From positions 1 to 43,419 of the IMG/VR virus record IMGVR_UViG_3300035661_000125: DNA of 43,419 bases. The stretch is one strand, 5' to 3'. The translations under genes were made by a program, and so were the position numbers. The notes beneath the pieces are model-generated. The model was given only the letters and a program-made list of their open reading frames with translations. It was not told where the DNA came from and ran no database searches. This document shows, piece after piece, positions 16,200 through 23,093 of this stretch (position 1 is its first letter; each line of letters starts with the position of its first letter). The stretch is from a virus.

Positions 16200-17716
16200 G
16201 CGGTCCTCCAGTTGGTCTTTACCTTGAGGGTCGACTTGGGCTTGGGCTTGCACCTGGCGTAGCGGCGCATCATGTAGCCGTAGCGGCTGGCTGAAATCAC
16301 GTCGTCGCCGATCTTGACGATCAACCCGTTCTCGCGGTGGTAGGTGCGGAACTCGCCCAGCCACTTGACGCAGGTGTTGAACACCTTCCAGCGGCCCGTC
16401 ATCATTCGCTCCATCATCTCCAGGATCCCGGCCTCGACCCCGTTGCCACCATCAGGGAACTGGGCGTGGTCACTGAGCATGTCCAGCCCGTGGCCAGCGT
16501 AGGTGTCCTTGAGGGTGCGCTGGTCCTTGGCGTCGAACTTGCCACCGGACTGCTTGCCGTCGTGTGGCCAGGCCCACGGCAACCACTTTCCCCAGGGCAG
16601 CACGGCGGCGGCGAACAGCAGCGGCGGCATCTCGCGCTCCTGCAGATCGCGCACAAGGTAGATCCGGTCGTTGTCGCGGTCCCAGGCCAGCTCCGCAGCA
16701 CCCGTAGGGTGATCCCAGCCAAAGTCAATGCCAGCGATGCGTGGCCAGCTCGCTGGGATCTCGAAGGGCTCGACGGTGATCGACGCCTCGGCCACCGGGA
16801 ACACCAGGCCTGAGCCCAGCTCCGGGATGCCGTCCATCCGAGCTTTCAGCTCGCTGGGCTTGCTCGCGTACTGCGATGACAGCTCAGCGATCTCCTTGGG
16901 TCCGAGGTGGGGTGCATCCTTCCAGCCGGCCATCACCAGCGCACGCATAGCCAGACCAGTCTCAGGATCGGTGACCGGCCCCTCGATCGGCTTGCCTTGG
17001 GTGTAGAACTTGTGCACCACCCGCGTCACACCCTTGAGCGGGGTGAAGGACAGCATCACCATGCCGTCCGTCGTCATGGTCCGCATGACGCACTCATTCA
17101 TCACGTCCTCGGGCGGCTCCTCGTCCAGGAGGATCACCTCGCGCTCAACGGATGCGAATGAGCCGGCGCCCTGGTCGTAGGACTTCAACTCACCTCGGGA
17201 CAGGCCACCCGTGGCGTGGCGCACGGTGAAGGTGTCCACCGTCTCGGGCACACCCTGTTTGGGTGACCACTTGTTGAGCTTGGCGAACGGGATCATCCCC
17301 GTGCCGAACTCACCCCACTGGCCAAACAGCTTGACCTGTAGGCCTTCCCGTACCAGCTTGGCCGTCTCGCCCGCGACCCACACACGCACAGGCGAATGAA
17401 ACCGCTTGCCAATCCACCACCACGGGTAGTCGCCCGTCATGTGGCACACCAGCTCGTAGACGGCGGCCTCGGTCTTGCCGATCCGGTTGCCGGCCATGAA
17501 GCCACGCACGCGGAACTTGGAGCCGTAGCCAAAGAAGGCCAGGTGCTTGACGTACTTCTCGCGGGCCAGCGGGCCAGTGTCCGGGAACATCAGCGCGAAG
17601 CGGTTCTGCTGGATCCACTGGTCGCGCTCCTTGAGCAGCGCCAACGCCCTGCGCCGGTCCTCAGGGCCAAGCAGCATGATGTCGGCAGGGCTCAAGGGAA
17701 GGGTCATGTCAGCCAT
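16196..17716 (-). CDS. terL: Terminase large subunit
   Basis: 506 residues. The ATPase domain has Walker A GNRIGKT (76-82) and Walker B VILLDEE (194-200) with the catalytic Glu pair. The nuclease domain begins at GIDFGWDHPTG (Asp331), an RNase H-like metal site. The protein packages DNA through the portal and cuts the concatemer. An alternative ATG at 17707 overlaps the stop of a preceding 40-codon frame (ATGA), the coupling style used across this operon, so the true start may be three codons later. Confidence 0.95.
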   Translation of the reverse strand: MADMTLPLSPADIMLLGPEDRRRALALLKERDQWIQQNRFALMFPDTGPLAREKYVKHLAFFGYGSKFRVRGFMAGNRIGKTEAAVYELVCHMTGDYPWWWIGKRFHSPVRVWVAGETAKLVREGLQVKLFGQWGEFGTGMIPFAKLNKWSPKQGVPETVDTFTVRHATGGLSRGELKSYDQGAGSFASVEREVILLDEEPPEDVMNECVMRTMTTDGMVMLSFTPLKGVTRVVHKFYTQGKPIEGPVTDPETGLAMRALVMAGWKDAPHLGPKEIAELSSQYASKPSELKARMDGIPELGSGLVFPVAEASITVEPFEIPASWPRIAGIDFGWDHPTGAAELAWDRDNDRIYLVRDLQEREMPPLLFAAAVLPWGKWLPWAWPHDGKQSGGKFDAKDQRTLKDTYAGHGLDMLSDHAQFPDGGNGVEAGILEMMERMMTGRWKVFNTCVKWLGEFRTYHRENGLIVKIGDDVISASRYGYMMRRYARCKPKPKSTLKVKTNWRTA

Positions 17717-17826
17717 GGGTAGGTCGTGGTGACATCAGCGGCCTTGAAAGCCGCCTCGGACAGGCACAGCTTCAGCGCCGGGACAGCGCAGGCCAGGTTG
17801 CGGTTGAGCCACCTCCCCTGAGCCAT
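17704..17826 (-). CDS. Possible 40-residue protein before terL
   Basis: ATG 17826 opens a frame of 40 codons ending at 17704, overlapping the terL start. It fills the only gap in a run of overlapping genes and begins 2 bases after the upstream stop. Sequence MAQGRWLNRNLACAVPALKL has no recognised motif, and no clear ribosome-binding site is seen. Confidence 0.35.
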   Translation of the reverse strand: MAQGRWLNRNLACAVPALKLCLSEAAFKAADVTTTYPWLT

Positions 17827-17828
17827 GG

Positions 17829-18683
17829 TCAGGCCACGATGCCCAGGGCAGTCAGGTCGCCTTCCAGGCTGGCCAGCTCGTCGTTCACCTCGTTGAGCGC
17901 GAACTCGATGCCCTCACCCAGGAGCAGGGCCTGAGCCCGAGCCGTGACGAACTCGTCGCGCCCACTGCGCAGGCACCTGATCTTGTCGATCATCACTTCC
18001 AGGGTGGCGAGCGTGACGGTTTTGGAGCTGGTGTCCTCGGATTGGGCGTCGGGCACGCGCCAGGAGTCCTCGTTGCCGGCTGCGCTGGCCAATGCCAGTA
18101 CCTTTTCCAGGCTGTAGTTCTGGGCCGACAGGTTGGCCACCGTGGTCCTGAGGCTGGTCACCTCGTCGCGCAGGGTTTGCAGCTCGGTACGGTCCCTGTC
18201 CATAGCGGTAGTCCGAGTGGTGCCCAGCACATCGCACGCCCGATTCACGGCTTGGATTGACTTGTCAAAGTCGCCTCGGATCGTCTGGCCCACCGTGATG
18301 TCTGACAGGCCCTTTTGCTGGTTGGTGTCACCACAGGCAGCGCCAGCACCGGCCATGCCCTCCAGCTTGCTGTCCTGCAGCTCTGCCTTGATTTTGTCGA
18401 GGACGGCCTGGCCCAGTGCACCAGTGGCGTCGACAGGCTCGACTGTGGGGCGCTCAGGCTCCTGGTCTTCGGTCAGCGTGCAGTAGTAGCCCGTGGGGCA
18501 CGCGCCCGCGTAGTCACCACTGAGGAAGTAGACCGAGGTGTGGGTCACACCGCTGTCCACCCGCAGGTTGACGCAGGTGTCGCTCCAGACGCAGGTGATA
18601 AAGCCAACGACAGGCTTGGCTGCCACGAGATTGCCAAGCGTGGCGGCGAAGAACAGCACCTTGGCGCCGGTAAATGGTTTCAT
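17829..18683 (-). CDS. Unknown phage protein, two-part layout
   Basis: 284 residues from ATG 18683 (GAGG 6 bases upstream; ATGA overlap with the previous gene). The first ~75 residues (KPFTGAKVLFFAATLGNLVA, then GFITCVWSDTCVNLRV and GYYCTLTEDQEP) look like a small beta-rich phage module that often stands alone. The remainder is helical and Cys-poor, with a coiled-coil segment (TELQTLRDEVTSLRTTVANL). It therefore looks like a fusion. Function unknown. Confidence 0.55.
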   Translation of the reverse strand: MKPFTGAKVLFFAATLGNLVAAKPVVGFITCVWSDTCVNLRVDSGVTHTSVYFLSGDYAGACPTGYYCTLTEDQEPERPTVEPVDATGALGQAVLDKIKAELQDSKLEGMAGAGAACGDTNQQKGLSDITVGQTIRGDFDKSIQAVNRACDVLGTTRTTAMDRDRTELQTLRDEVTSLRTTVANLSAQNYSLEKVLALASAAGNEDSWRVPDAQSEDTSSKTVTLATLEVMIDKIRCLRSGRDEFVTARAQALLLGEGIEFALNEVNDELASLEGDLTALGIVA

Positions 18684-18964
18684 GTGATCCTCAACTGTTG
18701 AACGGGATGTGGGGTTGTGGGAATGGCCTCGAACTCGCACTGCCCTGGCTGGCCTTGACCAGGTGCAGCGATCACCACGCTCAAGCGGATGAGTGGGTGC
18801 CCGTCATCACGCAAGGCGACGACGTTGGCGTGTATTTGACCTTGGCCATCGACACCCCAGACGTGGGTGACCGTGGCCGCGAAAGGCTGCGGGCGAGCCT
18901 CGTGGATGGTTCGCTCGAATTTCAGCGGCCAGTACCGCACCCGGTCACCAACACAAAGCGTCAC
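18680..18964 (-). CDS. Small beta-rich phage protein
   Basis: 94 residues, ATGA-overlapped with both neighbours. It starts MTLCVGDRVRYWPLKFERTI and contains PFAATVTHVWGVDGQGQIHA, similar in style to short phage proteins whose N-terminus is 'VGD.V.Y' and which appear to have an SH3-like barrel. No function is known to me. Confidence 0.55.
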   Translation of the reverse strand: MTLCVGDRVRYWPLKFERTIHEARPQPFAATVTHVWGVDGQGQIHANVVALRDDGHPLIRLSVVIAAPGQGQPGQCEFEAIPTTPHPVQQLRIT

Positions 18965-19173
18965 GGGGTATTCCTTTGCCGCTCGGCGGCGATCTGGGCG
19001 TTCACATCGGCCAGCCGCTGGGTCAGGCTGACCACTGAGGCAGCCAGGGCATCGTTGCGGGCCTGAGCCCTTTCCAGCTCCATGGTGCTGCCTGTCAATG
19101 CGCCCTGCGCCTCGGCGATGTCCTGGGCCAGGGAGTCGGCCGTCTCGGTCAGGATCCGCTCAAGCTCGGTCAT
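18961..19173 (-). CDS. Small coiled-coil protein
   Basis: 70 residues, almost entirely helical with heptad-like spacing (ETADSLAQDIAEAQGALTGS; VVSLTQRLADVNAQIAAERQ). ATGA overlaps join it to the genes on both sides. It lies between the terminase subunits. Function unknown. Confidence 0.55.
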   Translation of the reverse strand: MTELERILTETADSLAQDIAEAQGALTGSTMELERAQARNDALAASVVSLTQRLADVNAQIAAERQRNTP

Positions 19174-19394
19174 GGCTGCTGCTCCTCGGCGGCCAGGCGG
19201 GCAACCTCAGCGTCCAGGTGCTGCTGCGTGAAAGCCTTCTTGGCTTCCAGCTCGCGCGCCATGTCCGCGTGGAGGTCTGCCGTCTCCTTGTAGGACTTGG
19301 CCTGCTCCGCGTAGCGCTCCGACAGCATCCGGTTCTTGTCGATCGCAGCCGTGATGCCCGCGATGGCTTCCTCCAGGTCGGTCTTGAGGGTCAT
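19170..19394 (-). CDS. Small coiled-coil protein
   Basis: 74 residues, helical and charged (LKTDLEEAIAGITAAIDKNR; AEQAKSYKETADLHADMARE). It overlaps the stop of the small terminase gene (ATGA). With the next gene it forms a pair of short coiled-coil proteins of similar length, perhaps interacting. Function unknown. Confidence 0.55.
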   Translation of the reverse strand: MTLKTDLEEAIAGITAAIDKNRMLSERYAEQAKSYKETADLHADMARELEAKKAFTQQHLDAEVARLAAEEQQP

Positions 19395-20254
19395 GCTCGG
19401 TTCCCCTTGTGTGCCTTGTTGGCCAAGGCCAATAGCTCGGCGTCGATCTCGGCTTGGGTGCGCGGTGCCAGTGGCTTGTTGCCGCTGGTCAGGTCCAGCT
19501 TGTCGCCGAACTTCGCCGCGTTGCGTTTGCTGGCCAGCCAGCGGAAGTGGTGAGCCTGGGCACTGGCCTTGGCCGTGGTCGTCACCGTGGCGCCGTCCAA
19601 CGCCTCGGTGGCCTTCTGCAGCAAGGCCTCGGCCGACATCTCCAGCGCCAGGTCATACGCGCGCACACGCGAGGGCTCTGCCAGGATCCAGTCAGTGACC
19701 TCCCTCACCTTGAGTTTCATGGCCTGGCACAGCTTGCCCAGCCACTCCCCTTCATGCAGGGCGTCAAGCAGTTGTGGCCACTCGGCCGACAGGTCCAGCG
19801 TCTGGCCTGGCTTCCTGTTGCTGGTGAAGGCCAAGACCAGGGCTGTCTCGCGCGGGGGCGCGTCATGCGCGCTCGCCTGTGCGTGCGTGTGGGGGTCCGC
19901 GTCCACCGCCTCGGGCTCATCCTGGGGCGCTGTCTTACCCTTACCCTTGTTCGCCTTGGGTTTGGGGGCGGGACCGGCAGGCATCGAACCTGCACCCTTG
20001 GCGCGTACTGCTGCGCCCTGCTCGACCAATCGAGCTGCGGTCCCCTTCGGCTTGGCCTTGTGTGCTGCCCTCGGCTTCGCCTCGTCCGCCCCGGGAACCC
20101 ACTCCGGGGAAGAACCCGCCTCACCGTCCAACAATCCGTCCGGTGAGGACTTCACCCCTTCACGGGGGTCACTTGCCGCTACAGGTGTAGCTGCGCCCTC
20201 GCTTGCTGCTGCTGCAGCAAGGCGTCGGGCTCGTTTCTTGGGACTGCCTGGCAT
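19391..20254 (-). CDS. terS: Terminase small subunit with long disordered N-terminus
   Basis: 287 residues from ATG 20254, 5 bases after the stop of the preceding frame (a GTG 11 codons upstream is also open). The C-terminal ~130 residues match small terminases of the Sf6/P22 group: LLDALHEGEWLGKLCQAMKL, YDLALEMSAEALLQ and HHFRWLASKRNAAKFGDKLD. This subunit binds pac or cos DNA and hands it to TerL. The first ~130 residues are low-complexity, basic and Pro/Ala-rich and contain a tRNA-like stretch (19,969-20,044). It is separated from terL by five small genes. Confidence 0.78.
   Translation of the reverse strand: MPGSPKKRARRLAAAAASEGAATPVAASDPREGVKSSPDGLLDGEAGSSPEWVPGADEAKPRAAHKAKPKGTAARLVEQGAAVRAKGAGSMPAGPAPKPKANKGKGKTAPQDEPEAVDADPHTHAQASAHDAPPRETALVLAFTSNRKPGQTLDLSAEWPQLLDALHEGEWLGKLCQAMKLKVREVTDWILAEPSRVRAYDLALEMSAEALLQKATEALDGATVTTTAKASAQAHHFRWLASKRNAAKFGDKLDLTSGNKPLAPRTQAEIDAELLALANKAHKGNRA
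19969..20044 (-). other. tRNA-like cloverleaf inside terS
   Basis: On the coding strand the acceptor arms GGGACCG and CGGTCCC pair perfectly. The D arm is GCTC-GATTGGTC-GAGC, and the T arm is GCAGG-TTCGATG-CCTGC with a near-canonical T loop. The anticodon arm is abnormal: GGCGC/GCGCC enclose an 8-base loop (AGCAGTAC) with no U33. It is therefore a tRNA relic or mimic rather than a normal tRNA, and it lies in the disordered N-terminal part of terS. Confidence 0.55.
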
Positions 20255-20364
20255 GGGTGTCAACCGCGTGCGGTCGCCTTCTCCCACGCATTACCCAGCG
20301 TCTCGGTCTGCTTGACGCTTGGACGGCGGCCCTCGGTGATCTGGCGCCGCAGCGAGTCAACGAA

Positions 20365-20417
20365 CGGCATGCTAGCCGGCTTGCCGCCAGGCAAGTCCGG
20401 CTGAGCTGTGGTTTGGC
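20365..20417 (-). repeat. attC site of the isolated cassette
   Basis: Minus-strand order: GCCAAAC (20,417-20,411), GCTCAGCCGG (20,406-20,397), a further paired GACTTGCC/GGCAAGC stem, CCGGCTAGC (20,379-20,371), ATGCC, then G/TT. L'' has one extra C relative to L', the extrahelical base that defines attC polarity. The R' core GTTGGGC is completed at the other end of the cassette (20,896-20,890). Confidence 0.78.
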
Positions 20418-20444
20418 GGCTCTTGCCGGAGCGCTGCAACTTTA

Positions 20445-20499
20445 CATTTCTGGCAGTACGATAACGCTTGACACGACGCATTTTTGGCAGTACATTAAC
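20445..20499 (+). promoter_or_regulatory. Cassette promoter with two 21-bp direct repeats
   Basis: TTGACA (20,468-20,473), a 17-base spacer and TACATT (20,491-20,496) form a good sigma70-type promoter for the two cassette genes. Direct repeats at 20,445-20,465 and 20,479-20,499 share CATTT-Y-TGGCAGTAC and differ at 3 of 21 positions. The second covers the -10 and the first lies upstream of the -35. They are likely operators, possibly for the small RHH-like protein encoded downstream. Confidence 0.7.
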
Positions 20500-20541
20500 A
20501 CCACTGCAGCAAGACGCCGCAGCAACCCACCGGAGAGAAAC

Positions 20542-20709
20542 ATGAACGCACCCACCATCGCTGTTGTCCTGGCTGACGCGAAGAAAGCTGGCCTGGTTGT
20601 CACGAAGTCGGCAAGCAAAGTCAACGGCGCGACCGCGTACAAGGTCGAAGGCAAGCACGGCTTGTTCACGAAGCAGGGCCTGATGGAACTCATCGGGGTG
20701 TACGGCTGA
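20542..20709 (+). CDS. Cassette gene 1, 55-residue unknown protein
   Basis: GGAGAG lies 5 bases before ATG 20542. Sequence: TIAVVLADAKKAGLVVTKSA, SKVNGATAYKVEGKHGLFTK, ending ELIGVYG; no motif that I recognise. Its stop overlaps the next start (TGATG), so the two cassette genes form an operon reading against the surrounding minus-strand genes. A toxin/antitoxin-like or small regulatory pair is possible but unproven. Confidence 0.65.
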   Translation: MNAPTIAVVLADAKKAGLVVTKSASKVNGATAYKVEGKHGLFTKQGLMELIGVYG

Positions 20710-20888
20710 TGCAAGCCCCGGAGAAAGCCAAGCCTGGGCGCAAGCCCCTGCCCGATGGCGCAGGCAAAACGGCCAGGGTGCAACTGAAGTTGACGCCGGC
20801 AGACAAGGCCGAATGGCTTGCAAAGGCTGCCGCTGCCGGCCTGACGCTACAAACTTGGGTAGAGCGGCGATGCGGCGGTAAGCGCTGA
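20709..20888 (+). CDS. Cassette gene 2, possible ribbon-helix-helix protein
   Basis: 59 residues, too short for most gene callers. A basic N-terminus (PEKAKPGRKPLPDGAGKTAR) leads to VQLKLTPADKAEWLAKAAAA and GLTLQTWVERRCGGK, the strand-helix-turn-helix pattern of RHH/MobC-like DNA-binding proteins. It probably binds the direct repeats in the cassette promoter (inference). The stop lies 2 bases before the cassette end (GCCCAA/C). Confidence 0.6.
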   Translation: MQAPEKAKPGRKPLPDGAGKTARVQLKLTPADKAEWLAKAAAAGLTLQTWVERRCGGKR

Positions 20889-20975
20889 CGCCCAACTGGC
20901 ATTCCCAGTCGGAAAGCCTTTCGCTGCGCCGCTCGCAGTCGTCCAGTTGCGTCACGTACTCGTCAGCCCAGGTAG

Positions 20976-21347
20976 TCATGCCGTCTCCTGTGGCTGGCCA
21001 GCCAGCGGCTTATTCCAGTGGCCATGAGGATCGGCGGTCTGCACTGGGGACTCCCCAAAGAAGGCTTCCCACTCGGCCATCAGCACCAGCTTGGCTGCGA
21101 CTCGCTCGCTCGCCGCCTTGGCGTCCAGGTCGAAGTGCTCGGCTGTCAACTGGAGCTGGGCCAGCACGTCGGCCATCTCGTTCTGCAGGCGCAGGCGGTT
21201 GACCTGTTTGGTTGCTGGGTCCACCCCGTCGATGCCCTGGATCACGGTGCGGCCGATCACGGCCAGCAGCTCGCCCAGCTCCTCGGACAGCTTGCCCAAG
21301 CGGCGCAGCGACTTGGGATCCTGGGTAACCATCCACTTCTGGGTCAT
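20976..21347 (-). CDS. MazG-like nucleotide pyrophosphohydrolase
   Basis: 123 residues. ATG 21347 has GGGAGG 5 bases upstream and overlaps the previous stop. The motif pair EELGELLAVIGR and NEMADVLAQLQL gives the E-x-x-E ... E-x-x-D metal site of the MazG/all-alpha NTP pyrophosphatase fold. Such enzymes hydrolyse (d)NTPs or alarmones, and phage copies may alter host nucleotide pools or ppGpp. The substrate is unknown. It directly precedes the interrupted gene. Confidence 0.75.
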   Translation of the reverse strand: MTQKWMVTQDPKSLRRLGKLSEELGELLAVIGRTVIQGIDGVDPATKQVNRLRLQNEMADVLAQLQLTAEHFDLDAKAASERVAAKLVLMAEWEAFFGESPVQTADPHGHWNKPLAGQPQETA

Positions 21348-21691
21348 GCAACCTCCCATAGGGCGAATGGGATGTTCTGGGCACGTATGTCGCCCTTCTC
21401 GTCGATGGACCAGGCGTAGCCGTCGTAGAACGTGCTGTCCACCGCGATGAGCCCGCCGTGGCGCGTCTCGTCGCGGGTCACCACCCGCTCAATCCGGCCA
21501 GACTCGCTCATCCACACCTGGCCATTGCGGGCCACCCAAGCGAGCCAGTCGAGCTGGGTCTGGCCGATGAGGATGTTGCCCGGCACCACCAGCTTCTTGA
21601 CTGGCATCAGCAGGCCTGGCGTGGTGATGATGGCCGGCGCGGCGGCTGCAGCCAGCATGGCACCGAGGAAACTGCGTCGTTGCATGGTCAT
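21344..21691 (-). CDS. Exported protein with twin-arginine signal
   Basis: 115 residues; ATG 21691 overlaps the upstream stop (ATGA). The N-terminus MTMQRRSFLGAMLAAAAAPA carries the Tat consensus (R-R-S-F-L-G) followed by a hydrophobic stretch. The mature part (GQTQLDWLAWVARNGQVWMS; FYDGYAWSIDEKGDIRAQNI) is unknown. It probably crosses the inner membrane folded. Phage Tat substrates are not common. Confidence 0.65.
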   Translation of the reverse strand: MTMQRRSFLGAMLAAAAAPAIITTPGLLMPVKKLVVPGNILIGQTQLDWLAWVARNGQVWMSESGRIERVVTRDETRHGGLIAVDSTFYDGYAWSIDEKGDIRAQNIPFALWEVA

Positions 21692-21927
21692 CCCTCCTGA
21701 CCCAGGGTGGACCGCACCAGCTTGGCAGCGCCAGCGTGCAGCAAGAGGTGGGTTTCGCCGCTGGTGGCAGCGCCGAACCCGTAGACCTGGATCTCCCGGC
21801 CGTCCAGCACCAAGGCTGCCGACTGGGCACCAGGGAACTCGCCCATCTCCAGCGCGCTGGCCGCCTGGCGCAGCATCTTGGCGATGTCGCGCCGGTTGGC
21901 GTCATAGGCGACGACCACGGGGCTCAT
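21688..21927 (-). CDS. Unknown small protein
   Basis: 79 residues, ATGA-overlapped at both ends. It contains YDANRRDIAKMLRQAASALE and AALVLDGREIQVYGFGAATS, then a His-rich helix. No motif recognised. The DGREIQVYGFG segment suggests a small beta-sheet domain. It belongs to the accessory minus-strand operon. Confidence 0.55.
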   Translation of the reverse strand: MSPVVVAYDANRRDIAKMLRQAASALEMGEFPGAQSAALVLDGREIQVYGFGAATSGETHLLLHAGAAKLVRSTLGQEG

Positions 21928-22586
21928 CGGGAACCCCAGCCAGCGTTGGCCTGCGCAAAGACCTGGGTCATGCTGTCAATCATCTCGGGCGTGATGCCAC
22001 GCGATCTGCCGCCACCGATCCGAGTCGTCTCCTCGTAGGCGTCCAGCAGCGCCAGCGCACGACGCTGCAAGGCCACACTCTTTTCCGAGCGATCCACATG
22101 CGCGTCCAGCATGGCCAGCGCCTGGTCGGCCAGGGAGTGGATGAGGTTTTCACCACCCGACTTGTGGGTCACAGCGCCACGGTTGATGACCATGCGCTCG
22201 CGCGACTTGCGCATCTGGGCCAGCCGCTGCTCCTTCTCGTAGATCGAGCCCTTGAGTCGGCTGTTCACCACCTGCAGCAGCGGCTCCTGGCAGTCCAGGT
22301 GCTGCATCAGCAGCGTGCACAGCACGCTACGCGCGCCCGCATCCGCGTCCTCGGCACTGCCGCTGTCCCGGCCGGTGGCGTCGTACTCGGCTCGTCGAGC
22401 TGGGTCGCTCAGGCAATCGAAGGCGTCCTTGGCGCGGGCAAAGGCTGCCGCCATGGAGTGCACCTCGTCCCCTTTGAGGTCGGGGTGCCGGTCAGGGTGC
22501 AGCGTGCTCCTGGCCCGCTTCCAGGCCTTCTCGATGTGCTCGGGCGTGGCATCACGCCGCAAGCCCAGTGTGTCGTAGTGGCTCAC
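21924..22586 (-). CDS. J-domain (DnaJ-like) protein
   Basis: 220 residues from GTG 22586, overlapping the previous stop (GTGA). The first ~70 residues are a J domain (YDTLGLRRDATPEHIEKAWK, then an H-P-D motif at about 30-32 in TLHPDRHPD, and FDCLSDPARRAEYDATG). There is no zinc-finger or substrate domain of classical DnaJ. The C-terminal 140 residues are helical and unknown. It would activate host DnaK, perhaps for replication or assembly. Confidence 0.82.
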   Translation of the reverse strand: MSHYDTLGLRRDATPEHIEKAWKRARSTLHPDRHPDLKGDEVHSMAAAFARAKDAFDCLSDPARRAEYDATGRDSGSAEDADAGARSVLCTLLMQHLDCQEPLLQVVNSRLKGSIYEKEQRLAQMRKSRERMVINRGAVTHKSGGENLIHSLADQALAMLDAHVDRSEKSVALQRRALALLDAYEETTRIGGGRSRGITPEMIDSMTQVFAQANAGWGSR

Positions 22587-23086
22587 AGAGCCTCCTTCAT
22601 CACAGCCAGCTTGTAGGCGGCTTTGATGGCAACCTGGGCCACGGTGCGCAGCTCATTGGCCACCACCAGCCCCACGACTGCGCCACCAATTGGCCCACGC
22701 GCTGGTGCTGCAGAGATCAGCTCATCGGCCTCCTTCAGCAGCTCATCCATTCCGCGCCTGAACTCCTCACGGTCCACCGACTTGCTGCGGCTGACCAGGG
22801 CTTTCAGCGCGCCCCTGAGGTGCATGTGCGATTCGTCCTTGACCGGGCGCGACACGAATGGCCTGGGCTCAGGCATTGGCACCGGCCCCAGCGCCCAGTG
22901 GTTGCGATCCACCACCCGCAGGTAGCCCGCTTCGACCGCGTGGTCCACCGAGGTGAACACCGTCGCCTGGGCTGAGCCGGTGATGGTGACCACCATGGCA
23001 GCGTTGACGGCATACCCTTCGGGCTGCTTGCCAAGGTAGGCACACAGCCGGCGAATCGCACTGTTGAGGCGGGGGACGTAGCGCAC
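22583..23086 (-). CDS. Unknown phage protein
   Basis: 167 residues from GTG 23086; the open frame extends further upstream, but that part is antisense or out of frame to the KTSC gene. Segments: RLNSAIRRLCAYLGKQPEGY, MVVTITGSAQATVFTSVDHA, and a helical C-terminus with a Gly-rich hydrophobic stretch (GGAVVGLVVANELRTVAQVA). The ITGS/TVFTSVDHAVEAGYL part resembles a winged-helix-like region of replication or regulatory proteins. Function unknown. Confidence 0.5.
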   Translation of the reverse strand: MRYVPRLNSAIRRLCAYLGKQPEGYAVNAAMVVTITGSAQATVFTSVDHAVEAGYLRVVDRNHWALGPVPMPEPRPFVSRPVKDESHMHLRGALKALVSRSKSVDREEFRRGMDELLKEADELISAAPARGPIGGAVVGLVVANELRTVAQVAIKAAYKLAVMKEAL

Positions 23087-23093
23087 AGCAGCG

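Larger units (their letters stand above)
20365..20895 (-). mobile_element. Integron-type gene cassette at a secondary site
   Basis: Read on the minus strand, the insert starts TTGGGC right after target CAG and ends in a complete attC stem whose last G precedes target TTC. This is the product expected when an integron integrase joins a cassette (G/TTRRRY) into a G/TT site. The circular form would carry an attC with R'' GCCAAAC, L'' GCTCAGCC, L' GGCTAGC and R' GTTGGGC. Cutting it out restores the host gene exactly. It carries two plus-strand genes with their own promoter. Confidence 0.8.
20260..20979 (-). pseudogene. 62-residue phage gene interrupted by a 531-bp cassette
   Basis: ATG 20979 overlaps the previous stop (ATGA). 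The first 28 codons end ...RRSERLSDWECQ and the last 34 begin FVDSLRRQITEGRRPSVKQT. Together they match a small phage family with the pattern 'DDC..R...L..WE..F.DS...Q...GR..S.KQ...L...WE..T..G'. Between them lies 20,365-20,895, read antisense to two plus-strand genes. The frame stays open because the insert is 177 codons long, but the resulting 239-residue product would have its conserved core split. I therefore treat it as an interrupted gene. Confidence 0.75.

Noticed and set aside
20260-20979. A single 239-residue protein
   Set aside because: Only its two ends fit a known family; the middle is antisense to two well-supported plus-strand genes and lies between cassette junctions.
20260-20979. 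Group I/II intron or intein in the small gene
   Set aside because: No conserved intron core, no intein start Cys/end His-Asn pair, and the boundaries match an attC cassette exactly.
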